Notes: generated by a model not told the origin, from the sequence alone. 6,751 bases of DNA from Eubacteriales Family XIII. Incertae Sedis bacterium (GCA_031263335.1 JAISGB010000165.1:1-6751), one strand, 5' to 3'. Positions 1 to 6,106 are shown, numbered from the stretch's first letter. Translations and numbers: made by a program.

Positions 1-769
1 GATCTCCTTCCGAGTCCAGAAATTCCGTCGCAAAATCCATATACGCTTCCGCCCCTTTGGACTTCGGATCATACTCCATGATGGGCATACCGTAGCTCGG
101 CGCTTCGGCAAGCCGCACATTTCTGGGGATGACGGTCGTGTACACCTTGTCTCTGAAGTATTTCTTCACTTCTTCGACAACCTGTATGGACAGATTTGTC
201 CGTCCGTCGAACATGCTGAGGATGACGCCCTGTATCTCCAGATTCGGATTCAAGCTCTGTTTCACCAAGTCGATGGTGCTCATCAATTGGCTGACGCCCT
301 CCAACGCGTAAAATTCGCACTGTATCGGGATCAGGACGCTGTCCACCGCCGTCAAGGAATTGATGGTCAGCAGGCCGAGGGACGGAGGACAATCTATAAA
401 CAGATACTCGTAGTTGCCCCGTATCTGTTCCACAGCCTTCTGCAACCGATGTTCACGTCCCTCCAATTGCACCAATTCGATCTCTGCGCCCGCCAATTGT
501 ACGCTGGCGGGCAGTATTTTCAGATTTTTGATGGACGTATCCAATATCGCGAGATTCGGATCGAGATTTTCATCGATGAGCACCTCGTACATCGTATATT
601 CGAGGCCCTTCTTGGATATCCCCATGCCGCTCGTCGTGTTTCCTTGCGGATCGATATCTATAATCAGGACACTCTTGCCTTTCAATGCAAGGCAGGCCGC
701 AAGATTGATGTTCGTCGTAGTCTTTCCCACGCCGCCCTTTTGATTGAATATCGCTATCGTTTTTCCCAC
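1..769 (-). CDS. parA: ParA/Soj chromosome-partitioning ATPase (3' end outside window)
   Basis: This is a ParA/Soj-type deviant Walker ATPase. In this family ATP-bound dimers bind DNA nonspecifically, and ParB bound at parS stimulates hydrolysis, which drives origin segregation; Soj also influences DnaA. Reading from a GTG at 769, the protein begins MGKTIAIFNQKGGVGKTTT. The deviant Walker A is KGGVGKTT (residues 11-18, signature Lys11). The A' motif is IDIDPQGN around Asp40, and Walker B is YLFIDCPPS with Asp126. A C-terminal IPRNVRLAEAPSYG segment typical of the family follows. About 256 codons are present without a stop, close to the usual length of about 250-260, so only the last few residues are missing. 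The GTG start is supported by AAGGAGG five bases upstream and by the normal N-terminus. A perfect parS lies about 350 bp upstream. ParB should follow just beyond base 1, but that is inference. Confidence 0.95.
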   Translation of the reverse strand, partial: MGKTIAIFNQKGGVGKTTTNINLAACLALKGKSVLIIDIDPQGNTTSGMGISKKGLEYTMYEVLIDENLDPNLAILDTSIKNLKILPASVQLAGAEIELVQLEGREHRLQKAVEQIRGNYEYLFIDCPPSLGLLTINSLTAVDSVLIPIQCEFYALEGVSQLMSTIDLVKQSLNPNLEIQGVILSMFDGRTNLSIQVVEEVKKYFRDKVYTTVIPRNVRLAEAPSYGMPIMEYDPKSKGAEAYMDFATEFLDSEGD

Positions 770-774
770 GTATT

Positions 775-781
775 CCTCCTT
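775..781 (-). promoter_or_regulatory. Shine-Dalgarno of parA
   Basis: AAGGAGG on the minus strand, five bases before the GTG at 769. It is a full-strength ribosome-binding site and it fixes the parA start, because the first codons after it encode the standard ParA N-terminus. Confidence 0.85.
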
Positions 782-860
782 GGCGCAACAAGCCGTGTTT
801 TCATTTCCATGATAGCATTCCGTATACTGTCTTTCTCGGCTCCGGAAAGTCCGCCGCATC

Positions 861-1042
861 CCCGAGCCGGTATTCCCGGATCGATGTCCCCGGACCGGTG
901 TTTTCGGACCGGTGTTTTCGGATCGGTATTCCCGAGTCGGCATTCTCGGATCGATGGCCCCGGACCGGTGTTTTCGGACCGGTGTTTTCGGACCGGTATT
1001 CCCGAGTCGGCATTCTCGAATCGATGTCCCCGGATCGGTGTT
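861..1042. repeat. 14-bp tandem repeat, 13 units, with 70-bp higher-order period
   Basis: Thirteen consecutive 14-bp units run without indels, with plus-strand consensus YYCGGAYCGGTRTT. Most units contain the palindrome ACCGGT or a one-base variant such as ATCGGT, so neighbouring units could form 6-bp hairpins as RNA. The units repeat in sets of five. Units 1-5 (861-930) match units 6-10 (931-1000) at 65 of 70 positions, and units 11-13 begin a third set. Fourteen is not a multiple of three, so a unit does not keep frame, which argues against a protein repeat. In the direction of parA transcription the array lies between a -10-like TATAAT and the parA ribosome-binding site, so it would be part of the mRNA leader. 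Confidence 0.9.
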
Positions 1043-1070
1043 CCGTTTCGCGGCGCACTGCTTTGAAACC

Positions 1071-1099
1071 ATTATACTACGGAGCTTGAAATAAATCCA
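1071..1099 (-). promoter_or_regulatory. Candidate promoter for parA, between parS and the 14-bp repeats
   Basis: On the minus strand a perfect -10 hexamer TATAAT (1076-1071) lies 17 bases downstream of TGGATT (1099-1094), a weak three-of-six match to TTGACA. Transcription would start near 1064 and give parA a leader of about 295 bases containing the whole 14-bp array. The -10 and spacing are good and the -35 is poor. Confidence 0.45.
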
Positions 1100-1120
1100 C
1101 ACTTTTTAAAAAATAGATAA

Positions 1121-1136
1121 TGTTTCACGTGAAACA
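1121..1136. promoter_or_regulatory. parS: parS, ParB/Spo0J binding site
   Basis: TGTTTCACGTGAAACA is a perfect 16-bp palindrome matching the widely conserved bacterial parS consensus (TGTTNCACGTGAAACA). The symmetry extends to 20 bp (1119-1138). In characterised bacteria ParB clamps load here, spread along the DNA, recruit SMC and are moved by ParA. It lies in AT-rich DNA about 350 bp upstream of parA, the expected neighbourhood, and marks the region as origin-proximal. ParB spreading from here could also affect transcription of parA, which is inference. Confidence 0.96.
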
Positions 1137-1183
1137 TTGAAGATGACACAAAACGGATTGTTCATCCTAATATGTGTATAATT

Positions 1184-1212
1184 ATCATAAAAAGGAATAT
1201 ATCCCATTTCAC
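1184..1212 (-). promoter_or_regulatory. Second candidate promoter upstream of parS
   Basis: On the minus strand GTGAAA (1212-1207, four of six matches to TTGACA) is separated by 17 bases from TATGAT (1189-1184, five of six matches to TATAAT). It sits in the AT-rich stretch just after the repeat element. It would transcribe through parS and the 14-bp repeats towards parA. AT-rich DNA gives such matches easily, so this is tentative. Confidence 0.35.
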
Positions 1213-1289
1213 TTTTCAACGAATCCCTTCCCTCAAGGAGACTCCGACGACCACGGAGACCCCGTATCACAGGTTCCTGTTTACCGAGC

Positions 1290-1600
1290 GTGGCGGGCGT
1301 GCGGGGCCTATGGCCTGCGCGCGCGTCCCTTTGGCGCAAACCGGCTGTATTCCTCGATTTTGCGAGCAAAGGCTTTGGTGCGCTTGCGCACTGTTTGAGC
1401 GGCGTAACCGACATAGGGAAGGTTGACCAAATGGTATTTTAACTCCATATCCCAAACAAGTATCCGCAGCGAGGTTGCGCAAGCAACCGGGAGCGAAGCG
1501 ACTCTCATTCCAAGCGCCCAAAGCCTGCGAACAAAATCGTAAGGAATACCCGGTTTGCGACCGGGGCGCGCACAACCCATAGGCCCCGCACGCCCGCCAC
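1290..1600. repeat. Long inverted repeat flanking copy 1 of the element
   Basis: The arms 1290-1313 and 1577-1600 are perfect 24-bp inverted complements. Imperfect complementarity continues inward to about 1354 on the left and 1543 on the right, through a GCGCGC stretch, GCAAACCGG and GTATTCCT. Transcribed from either strand this would form a stem of roughly 50 or more pairs closing a loop of about 190 bases. No T-tract follows either arm, so it is not an ordinary intrinsic terminator. Confidence 0.85.
1341..1586. repeat. 271-bp-period tandem repeat, copy 1
   Basis: This aligns without gaps to 1612-1857 at an offset of 271, with 12 mismatches in 246 positions (about 95% identity). In the most open minus-strand frame roughly half of the differences change an amino acid, and the two copies are not in the same frame, so there is no sign of selection for a protein. 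Confidence 0.9.
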
Positions 1601-1611
1601 TTTGAAGTAAC

Positions 1612-1857
1612 CCGACTGTATTCCTCGATTTTGCGAGCAAAGGCTTTGATGCGCTTGCTCACTGTTTGAGCGGCGTAACCGACATAGGGAAGGGCGACCA
1701 AACGGTACTTTGATTCCATATCCCAAACAAGTATCCGCAGCGAGTTTGCGCAAGCAACCGGGAGCGAAGCGACTCTCATTCCAAGCGCCCAAAGTCTGCG
1801 AACAAAATCGTAAGGAATACCCGGTTTGCGACCGGGGCGCGCGCAACCCATAGGCCC
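1612..1857. repeat. 271-bp-period tandem repeat, copy 2
   Basis: This is the second copy of the segment at 1341-1586. Its right edge runs into an inverted version of the element end (to about 1882). Its left side lacks the complete inverted arm that precedes copy 1, so the duplication joined copy 2 to the right arm of copy 1. Confidence 0.9.
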
Positions 1858-1913
1858 GCCGCTCCTCGATGAACAGGATCCGTCTCCACCATCGAAGGAT
1901 TCGAGGCGAAGCA

Positions 1914-1941
1914 CACTCGCCACTCCCCGGTGAACAGGAAC
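1914..1941. repeat. Solo outer end of the repeat element next to the rsmG stop
   Basis: Read on the minus strand this is an imperfect inverted match to 1273-1301: GTTCCTGTT, then ACCG, then TGGCG, with a few substitutions and one small gap. The hexamer TCACAG directly precedes the left end (1267-1272) and recurs three bases beyond this end (1945-1950), which could be a target-site duplication covering the rsmG stop codon. Six bases are few, and the three-base offset weakens the case. Confidence 0.5.
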
Positions 1942-1944
1942 ACG

Positions 1945-2700
1945 TCACAGCGGAACCTTCCCGGGCGTCCCCGCCCTGCGCGGATACGTGTTCGGCGTAC
2001 GCCTTATCTTTTTCAGCACGACGATGCTGTGTCCGGAGACAGAGGATCGCTCGTCCGTTCCCGTGCGCCGCGTATCCGCTTCGGCCGCCCCGCCGAGCAG
2101 ACGTATCGCCGAAAGGCCGGCCTCCGTCTCCGCCGCCGCGTTCAATGTCTTATAGGCGTATATCGAACCGCCCGGCTTAACCAAGGGAAAACAGTATTCC
2201 GCCAAGACGGGCAACTTGCCCACGGCGCGGCACACGCAGAGATCAAAGCGCTCCCGCAGTCGCGCATCCCGTCCCGCATCCTCCGCCCTGCTGTGCAGAA
2301 GCTCAACATTCGTGAGATTCAAGGCGGAGACGGCGTCCTTCAGGAATTCGATCCGCTTGCCGAGCGCATCCATGAGCAAGAATCGCTTCTCGGGACAGAC
2401 GATGGCCAAGGGGACGCCGGGAAAACCGGCGCCCGTGCCGACGTCGACGATCCGTTTGGCCGCTTCGATCTCCGGCCAACCGTAACAGGTCAAGGAGTCA
2501 AGCAGGTGCTTGATCTCAAATTCCGCTCGATCGGTGATGGAGGTGAGATTGATGATCTCGTTCCGCTCCAAGACCGCGTCCATGAACGCCGTCATCGCAG
2601 CGGCGGCTTTCGCCGCCTCCGCAACGCCGAGCGACGCCAACCCGCGTTCAAGCCCGCCCGACTCATCCCGCATCCCGACGCCTCCCGCCTCATCTCTCAT
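1945..2700 (-). CDS. rsmG: RsmG, 16S rRNA m7G methyltransferase (E. coli position 527)
   Basis: RsmG (formerly GidB) uses S-adenosylmethionine to methylate N7 of a guanosine in the 530 loop of 16S rRNA; its loss gives low-level streptomycin resistance in several bacteria. From the ATG at 2700 there are 251 residues, slightly longer than the usual 210-240. Seen motifs are NLTSI (51-55) and KHLLDSL (64-70), the SAM-binding VDVGTGAGFPG (85-95), a CRAVGKLPVLAEYCFPLVKPGG-like segment, and the typical C-terminal KYPR..GTP tail as TYPRRAGTPGKVPL. The gene overlaps the mnmG end by 11 bases, so translation is probably coupled. A 27-bp duplication gives a second ATG at 2673 with an identical GGGAGG and 7-base spacing. 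That shorter form (242 residues) fits the usual N-terminal length better. The stop abuts the repeat element but the C-terminus is intact. Confidence 0.95.
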   Translation of the reverse strand: MRDEAGGVGMRDESGGLERGLASLGVAEAAKAAAAMTAFMDAVLERNEIINLTSITDRAEFEIKHLLDSLTCYGWPEIEAAKRIVDVGTGAGFPGVPLAIVCPEKRFLLMDALGKRIEFLKDAVSALNLTNVELLHSRAEDAGRDARLRERFDLCVCRAVGKLPVLAEYCFPLVKPGGSIYAYKTLNAAAETEAGLSAIRLLGGAAEADTRRTGTDERSSVSGHSIVVLKKIRRTPNTYPRRAGTPGKVPL

Positions 2701-2714
2701 CCCGACGCCTCCCG
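2661..2714. repeat. 27-bp tandem duplication over the mnmG stop/rsmG start
   Basis: The blocks 2661-2687 and 2688-2714 match at 24 of 27 positions. On the minus strand each block carries GGGAGG, seven bases and an ATG, so rsmG has two near-identical initiation sites (ATG at 2700 and at 2673, in frame nine codons apart). The mnmG stop TGA (2692-2690) lies inside, and an equivalent TGA in the same mnmG frame exists in the other copy. Confidence 0.92.
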
Positions 2715-4594
2715 TTTCCGTTCATCTTCGCCAGATGAACCATCAGCACGTTGACATCGGCGGGGGAAACGCCGGCGATCCGCGACGCGCGCCCCACCGA
2801 TTCGGGCCTTACGAGACTCAGCTTCTGTGCCGCTTCCGCGCGCAGACCACGCAGGGCGCCATAGTCCAACCCCTCCGGTATCCTCTTGTTTTCCAAACGC
2901 TTGAAGCGCTCGATTTGGTTTTTCTGCTTCTCGATATAGCCCGCGTATTTGATCCGGATCTCGGCCTGTACGCGCGCGTAAGCCGAGACCTCCGGCCGCT
3001 CCCTATCGATCGCTCCAAGATTGTCATAGGTCACTTCCGGCCTTTTCAGCAGATCGGCAAGCCGAATCTTCCCGCGCGGCTCTTGAACCGCGCCGCCGAC
3101 GCGATCCAAGAAAACCGCGACATCCTTCGCGTCCGCAAAAGATCGTTCGAGCCGCGCGATTTCTTCCTCCGTCTCCTCTTTGTGCCGCAGATATCGCTCA
3201 TATCGCGCTCGCGAGGCAAGCCCCAACGCATAGCCTTTCTCCGTAAGCCGAAGATCGGCGTTGTCCTGCCGCAGAACCAATCGGAACTCCGCGCCGGAGG
3301 TCATGACGCGATACGGCTCATCCGCCCCCTTTGTCACCAGATCGTCGATGAGCACGCCGATATAGGCCTCCGATCGATCGAGAACGAACGCCTCCTGCCC
3401 ATCGATCTTGCGCGCCGCGTTGATGCCGGCGATCAGACCCTGCGCCGCCGCCTCCTCATAGCCGGAGCTGCCGTTGAGCTGCCCCGCGCAAAACAGGTTT
3501 TCCGCCGTCCGGTGTTCCAAGCCGGCCGTAAGGGACAGGGGATCGAGACAGTCATACTCGATGGAATAAGCGTAGCGGGAAATTTCCGCGCGCTCCAATC
3601 CCTCGATGGAACGATAGAAGGCGACCTGAACGCGCTCGGGCAGACTGGTGCTCATGCCCTGCACATAGACCTCTTCCGTCGACAGACCCTCCGGCTCCAA
3701 GAACAACTGATGCCGAAGCCTGTCCGGAAACCGGCTGACCTTGTCCTCGACGGACAGGCAGTATCGAGGGCCGACCCCCGTGGTATGCCCCCCGTAAGGC
3801 GCCGTTTTCTCGATGTTTTCGGATACGATGCGGTGGGAGGCCTCGTTGGTCCAAGCGAGCCAACAGGATCGCTTGTTTTCGCCGATCCCATCGCTCATGA
3901 ATGAAAAGGGTATGACGGGATCATCCCCCTTCTGCTCCCGGAACTTCGAATAGTCCAAACTGTGCGCCAGAACCCGGGCGGGCGTACCCGTCTTGAACCG
4001 CCGCAAGGCAAATCCCTTTTCCTTCAGCCGCTCGGCCAACGCGAGGGAGGGCGTCAAGCCGGAAGGCCCGCTCGGCCACGACGAATCACTGACGTGTACC
4101 CGCCCGTTGAGATAGGTACCCGTAGCGAGAACGACGGCCTTCCCCCGGTAGATCGCGCCCGATTTCAGCAATACGCCCGTCACGCGGCGCCCCTCCTCCA
4201 TCAGCAGATCGATCGCCTCGCCCTGCCGCAGATCGAGGTTCTCCTGCATCTCGAGCGTGTGTTTCATCTCCTCATGATAGCGCTGTTTGTCGGCCTGCGC
4301 CCGAGGAGAATGCACGGCCGGCCCCTTGGACGCGTTCAACATGCGGCTCTGGATGAAGGTCTTGTCGATGTTGCGCCCCATCTCGCCGCCGAGGGCGTCG
4401 ATCTCCTTCACCAACTGGCCTTTGCCTGTTCCGCCGATGGACGGGTTGCAGGGCATCATGGCGACGGACTCCATGCTGATCGTGAGCATGAGCGTTTTTT
4501 TCCCCAAGCGCGCCGCGGCAAGACCCGCCTCGCAACCGGCGTGACCCGCGCCCACCACGATCACATCATAGGGTTCCATCTCGTAAGGCGTCAT
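2690..4594 (-). CDS. mnmG: MnmG, FAD-dependent tRNA wobble-uridine modification enzyme
   Basis: MnmG (GidA) works with MnmE in a heteromeric complex to install 5-carboxymethylaminomethyl (or aminomethyl) groups on wobble U34 of certain tRNAs, using FAD and methylenetetrahydrofolate. Seen features are the Rossmann VVGAGHAGCEA near the N-terminus, PCNPSIGGTGKGQLVKE with the conserved Cys, HSPRAQADKQRY, LATGTYLNGR, RFKTGTPAR, VGPRYCLSVEDK with the second conserved Cys, FLEPEG, CAGQLNGSSGYEEAAAQG, and a helical C-terminal region. Length (634 residues) is normal. I chose the ATG at 4594, five bases after the mnmE stop, with GGAAAG eight bases upstream. A GTG at 4603 overlapping the mnmE stop and an ATG at 4579 (MEPYDVIVVG) are alternatives. 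The 3' end overlaps rsmG inside the 27-bp duplication. Confidence 0.96.
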   Translation of the reverse strand: MTPYEMEPYDVIVVGAGHAGCEAGLAAARLGKKTLMLTISMESVAMMPCNPSIGGTGKGQLVKEIDALGGEMGRNIDKTFIQSRMLNASKGPAVHSPRAQADKQRYHEEMKHTLEMQENLDLRQGEAIDLLMEEGRRVTGVLLKSGAIYRGKAVVLATGTYLNGRVHVSDSSWPSGPSGLTPSLALAERLKEKGFALRRFKTGTPARVLAHSLDYSKFREQKGDDPVIPFSFMSDGIGENKRSCWLAWTNEASHRIVSENIEKTAPYGGHTTGVGPRYCLSVEDKVSRFPDRLRHQLFLEPEGLSTEEVYVQGMSTSLPERVQVAFYRSIEGLERAEISRYAYSIEYDCLDPLSLTAGLEHRTAENLFCAGQLNGSSGYEEAAAQGLIAGINAARKIDGQEAFVLDRSEAYIGVLIDDLVTKGADEPYRVMTSGAEFRLVLRQDNADLRLTEKGYALGLASRARYERYLRHKEETEEEIARLERSFADAKDVAVFLDRVGGAVQEPRGKIRLADLLKRPEVTYDNLGAIDRERPEVSAYARVQAEIRIKYAGYIEKQKNQIERFKRLENKRIPEGLDYGALRGLRAEAAQKLSLVRPESVGRASRIAGVSPADVNVLMVHLAKMNGNGRRRDER

Positions 4595-4599
4595 ATCCC

Positions 4600-6087
4600 T
4601 CACTTTCCGATGCAGAATCGAGAAAAGACCTTGTCCAATATATCCTCCGTAACCGTACTGCCCGTTATCTCACCGAGCGCGTCGCAGGCCGCGCGGATAT
4701 CCGTCTCGACAAAGTCGAGCGCTTCTCCCGCTCGCAACGCGCGGCCCGCGTGTTCCGTCTCCTTCGCCGCCCGTGTGAGGGATTCCTTATGCGCGGCGTT
4801 CGTCACGAGGAGGCTCTCTCCCTGCTTGACCGCTCCGCCGTATACGGCCGAAACGATGTGATCCGTTATCGCGCCCAAACCTTTCCCCGTCTTTGCGGAC
4901 ACCTCGATCGGTCGGATGCCCGGCAGGAGCCGAGCCGCGTCATCCCGATCGATCGCCGTCGGCAAGTCGCTTTTGTTGATCACGATCATCACGCCGCCGC
5001 ACGGCGCCGGGGCGGCCGCCCCCGCCGATCGATCCGCCTCCGGCCGCTCTTCGCGCAGACGCCCCGCAAGCGCGTCCGCGATCTCCCGATCCTCCGCGTC
5101 CAAAGCGCGGCTTCCGTCCAAGGTCAGGACGACGACATCCGCCCGCGCCATCGCCTCCTTCGATCGTTCGACGCCTAAGGCTTCCACGTCCGTTTCGGCC
5201 TCGCGCAAGCCCGCCGTATCCGTGAGCCGCACGGGGAGACCCTCCATGTCCACATACTCGTCGATGCTGTCTCGCGTCGTCCCCGGCGTCGCGGAGACGA
5301 TCGCCCGATCCTCCCGCAGAAGGGCGTTGAGCAACGAGGATTTCCCCGCGTTCGGCTTGCCGATGATCGCGACGCCGATCCCGTCACGGATCATCTTGCC
5401 CGTGTCCGCAGTCGCGATCAGATCGTCCAAAGATCGCTTGATCTCGGCCAACCGCGCCTCGACGGACCGAGCGGAGTCGTGATCCCCGCGTTCCTCCGCG
5501 TCCTCGTCGGGATAGTCCATGCAGACGATCACCTCCGCGAGAATGTCCGTCAGCGCGTCCCTCATTTCGTTGACCCGTCTTGAGAAACGTCCCTCCAATC
5601 GGTCGATCGCCGCGGTGTAACCCATCTCCGTCTTAGCGCGGATGAGATCGATGACGGCGTCCGCCTGCGCCAGATCGACGCGTCCGTTCAGGAAGGCCCG
5701 CTTCGTGAATTCCCCGGGTTCGGCGAGGGAAGCGCCGAGCGAGAGCGCCCGATCCAATATCCTTCGCAGGGATACGACGCTGCCGTGGCAATGTATCTCC
5801 GCTACGTCCTCTCCCGTATAGGTGCGCGGCGCGCGCATGAACACGACAAGAACCTCGTCTATCGTTTTGCCCGACGAGGGATCCGCAATATATCCGTAAT
5901 ACATTCTTCTGTCTTGGAAGGCGGTCGCGGCGAGCGGTTCGGCAACACCCGCCCCGCGCGCGCCGGCGGCGCCGCGACGAAACAGGCAGGAAAGGATCTC
6001 TCCCGCGCGATCGCCGCTCATCCGTACAATGCCGATGCCGCCTTCACCGTAGGCGGTGGAGACGGCAACGATTGTTTTGTCCATCAT
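4600..6087 (-). CDS. mnmE: MnmE, GTPase partner of MnmG in tRNA U34 modification
   Basis: MnmE (TrmE/ThdF) is a potassium-activated GTPase that dimerises through its G domains and, with MnmG, modifies wobble uridine. From the ATG at 6087 there are 495 residues, against a usual length near 455. The N-terminal folate-binding domain has VAVSTAYGEGGIGIVRMSG (8-25), YTGEDVAEIHCHG and EPGEFTKRAFLNGRVDLAQA. Inside the helical domain, the G domain shows G1 GKPNAGKSS (243-251), G2 GTTRD (269-273), G3 DTAG (290-293), G4 NKSD (371-374) and G5 SAK (397-399). The C-terminus is the hallmark FCIGK with the catalytic-site Cys. An Arg/Glu/Ala/Pro-rich insertion around residues 342-365 accounts for part of the extra length. 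The start has GGTGGG nine bases upstream; a TTG at 6135 would add 16 residues unlike the family and is rejected. Confidence 0.96.
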   Translation of the reverse strand: MMDKTIVAVSTAYGEGGIGIVRMSGDRAGEILSCLFRRGAAGARGAGVAEPLAATAFQDRRMYYGYIADPSSGKTIDEVLVVFMRAPRTYTGEDVAEIHCHGSVVSLRRILDRALSLGASLAEPGEFTKRAFLNGRVDLAQADAVIDLIRAKTEMGYTAAIDRLEGRFSRRVNEMRDALTDILAEVIVCMDYPDEDAEERGDHDSARSVEARLAEIKRSLDDLIATADTGKMIRDGIGVAIIGKPNAGKSSLLNALLREDRAIVSATPGTTRDSIDEYVDMEGLPVRLTDTAGLREAETDVEALGVERSKEAMARADVVVLTLDGSRALDAEDREIADALAGRLREERPEADRSAGAAAPAPCGGVMIVINKSDLPTAIDRDDAARLLPGIRPIEVSAKTGKGLGAITDHIVSAVYGGAVKQGESLLVTNAAHKESLTRAAKETEHAGRALRAGEALDFVETDIRAACDALGEITGSTVTEDILDKVFSRFCIGK

Positions 6088-6106
6088 GCTTAAAAACCCA
6101 CCGTCG

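Larger units (their letters stand above)
1273..1941. repeat. Composite inverted-end repeat element (MITE-like), non-coding
   Basis: The left end (about 1273-1354) recurs in inverted orientation at three places: in full or nearly so at 1543-1600 and at 1814-1882, and as an outer fragment at 1914-1941. The outermost motif is GTTCCTGTTYACCG on the left and its complement CGGTGAACAGGAAC (1928-1941) on the right. The interior carries two tandem copies of a segment of about 246 bp. No transposase is visible and the open frames shift between copies (period 271, not a multiple of three). Inverted ends, small size and absence of a protein resemble a non-autonomous mobile element or a structured repeat family. 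It lies immediately after the rsmG stop codon. Identity as a mobile element is inference; the repeat structure is seen directly. Confidence 0.6.
770..1944. other. Long intergenic region between rsmG and parA, no convincing gene
   Basis: This stretch of 1175 bases separates the rsmG stop from the parA start. Open frames exist on both strands, but they arise because the tandem repeats lack stop codons. None has a good ribosome-binding site, a recognisable domain or a frame preserved between repeat copies. From the rsmG side it contains an inverted-end repeat element (about 1273-1941), an AT-rich promoter-like stretch (about 1085-1220), parS (1121-1136) and a 14-bp tandem repeat (861-1042). Relatives such as Bacillus carry noc between rsmG and soj; no noc reading frame is visible here. 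Confidence 0.8.

Noticed and set aside
259..266. TGTTTCAC half-site of parS inside parA
   Set aside because: The right half (CAAGTCGA) does not match GTGAAACA, so it is not a palindromic ParB site.
861..1042. CRISPR array
   Set aside because: Units are directly contiguous 14-mers with no spacers.
801..1058. Open frame of 85 codons on the minus strand through the 14-bp repeats
   Set aside because: GTG start without a ribosome-binding site, composition dictated by the repeat, and a 14-bp unit that does not keep reading frame; all frames are open here only because the repeat lacks stops.
287..1066. Long open frame on the plus strand opposite parA and its leader
   Set aside because: It is the antisense of parA plus the stop-free repeat array; no domain and no ribosome-binding site.
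1093..1101. AAATCCACA as a possible DnaA box
   Set aside because: It differs from TTATCCACA at the first two positions, and no cluster of boxes is visible nearby.
1290..1600. Intrinsic terminator of rsmG
   Set aside because: The stem is very long with a loop of about 190 bases and no T-tract follows on either strand.
1267..1923. 218-codon minus-strand open frame through the duplicated element
   Set aside because: The two repeat copies are read in different frames, so the frame cannot be a conserved protein, and no known family is recognised.
2510..3904. 464-codon plus-strand open frame
   Set aside because: Antisense shadow of mnmG in GC-rich DNA; the opposite strand encodes all MnmG motifs.
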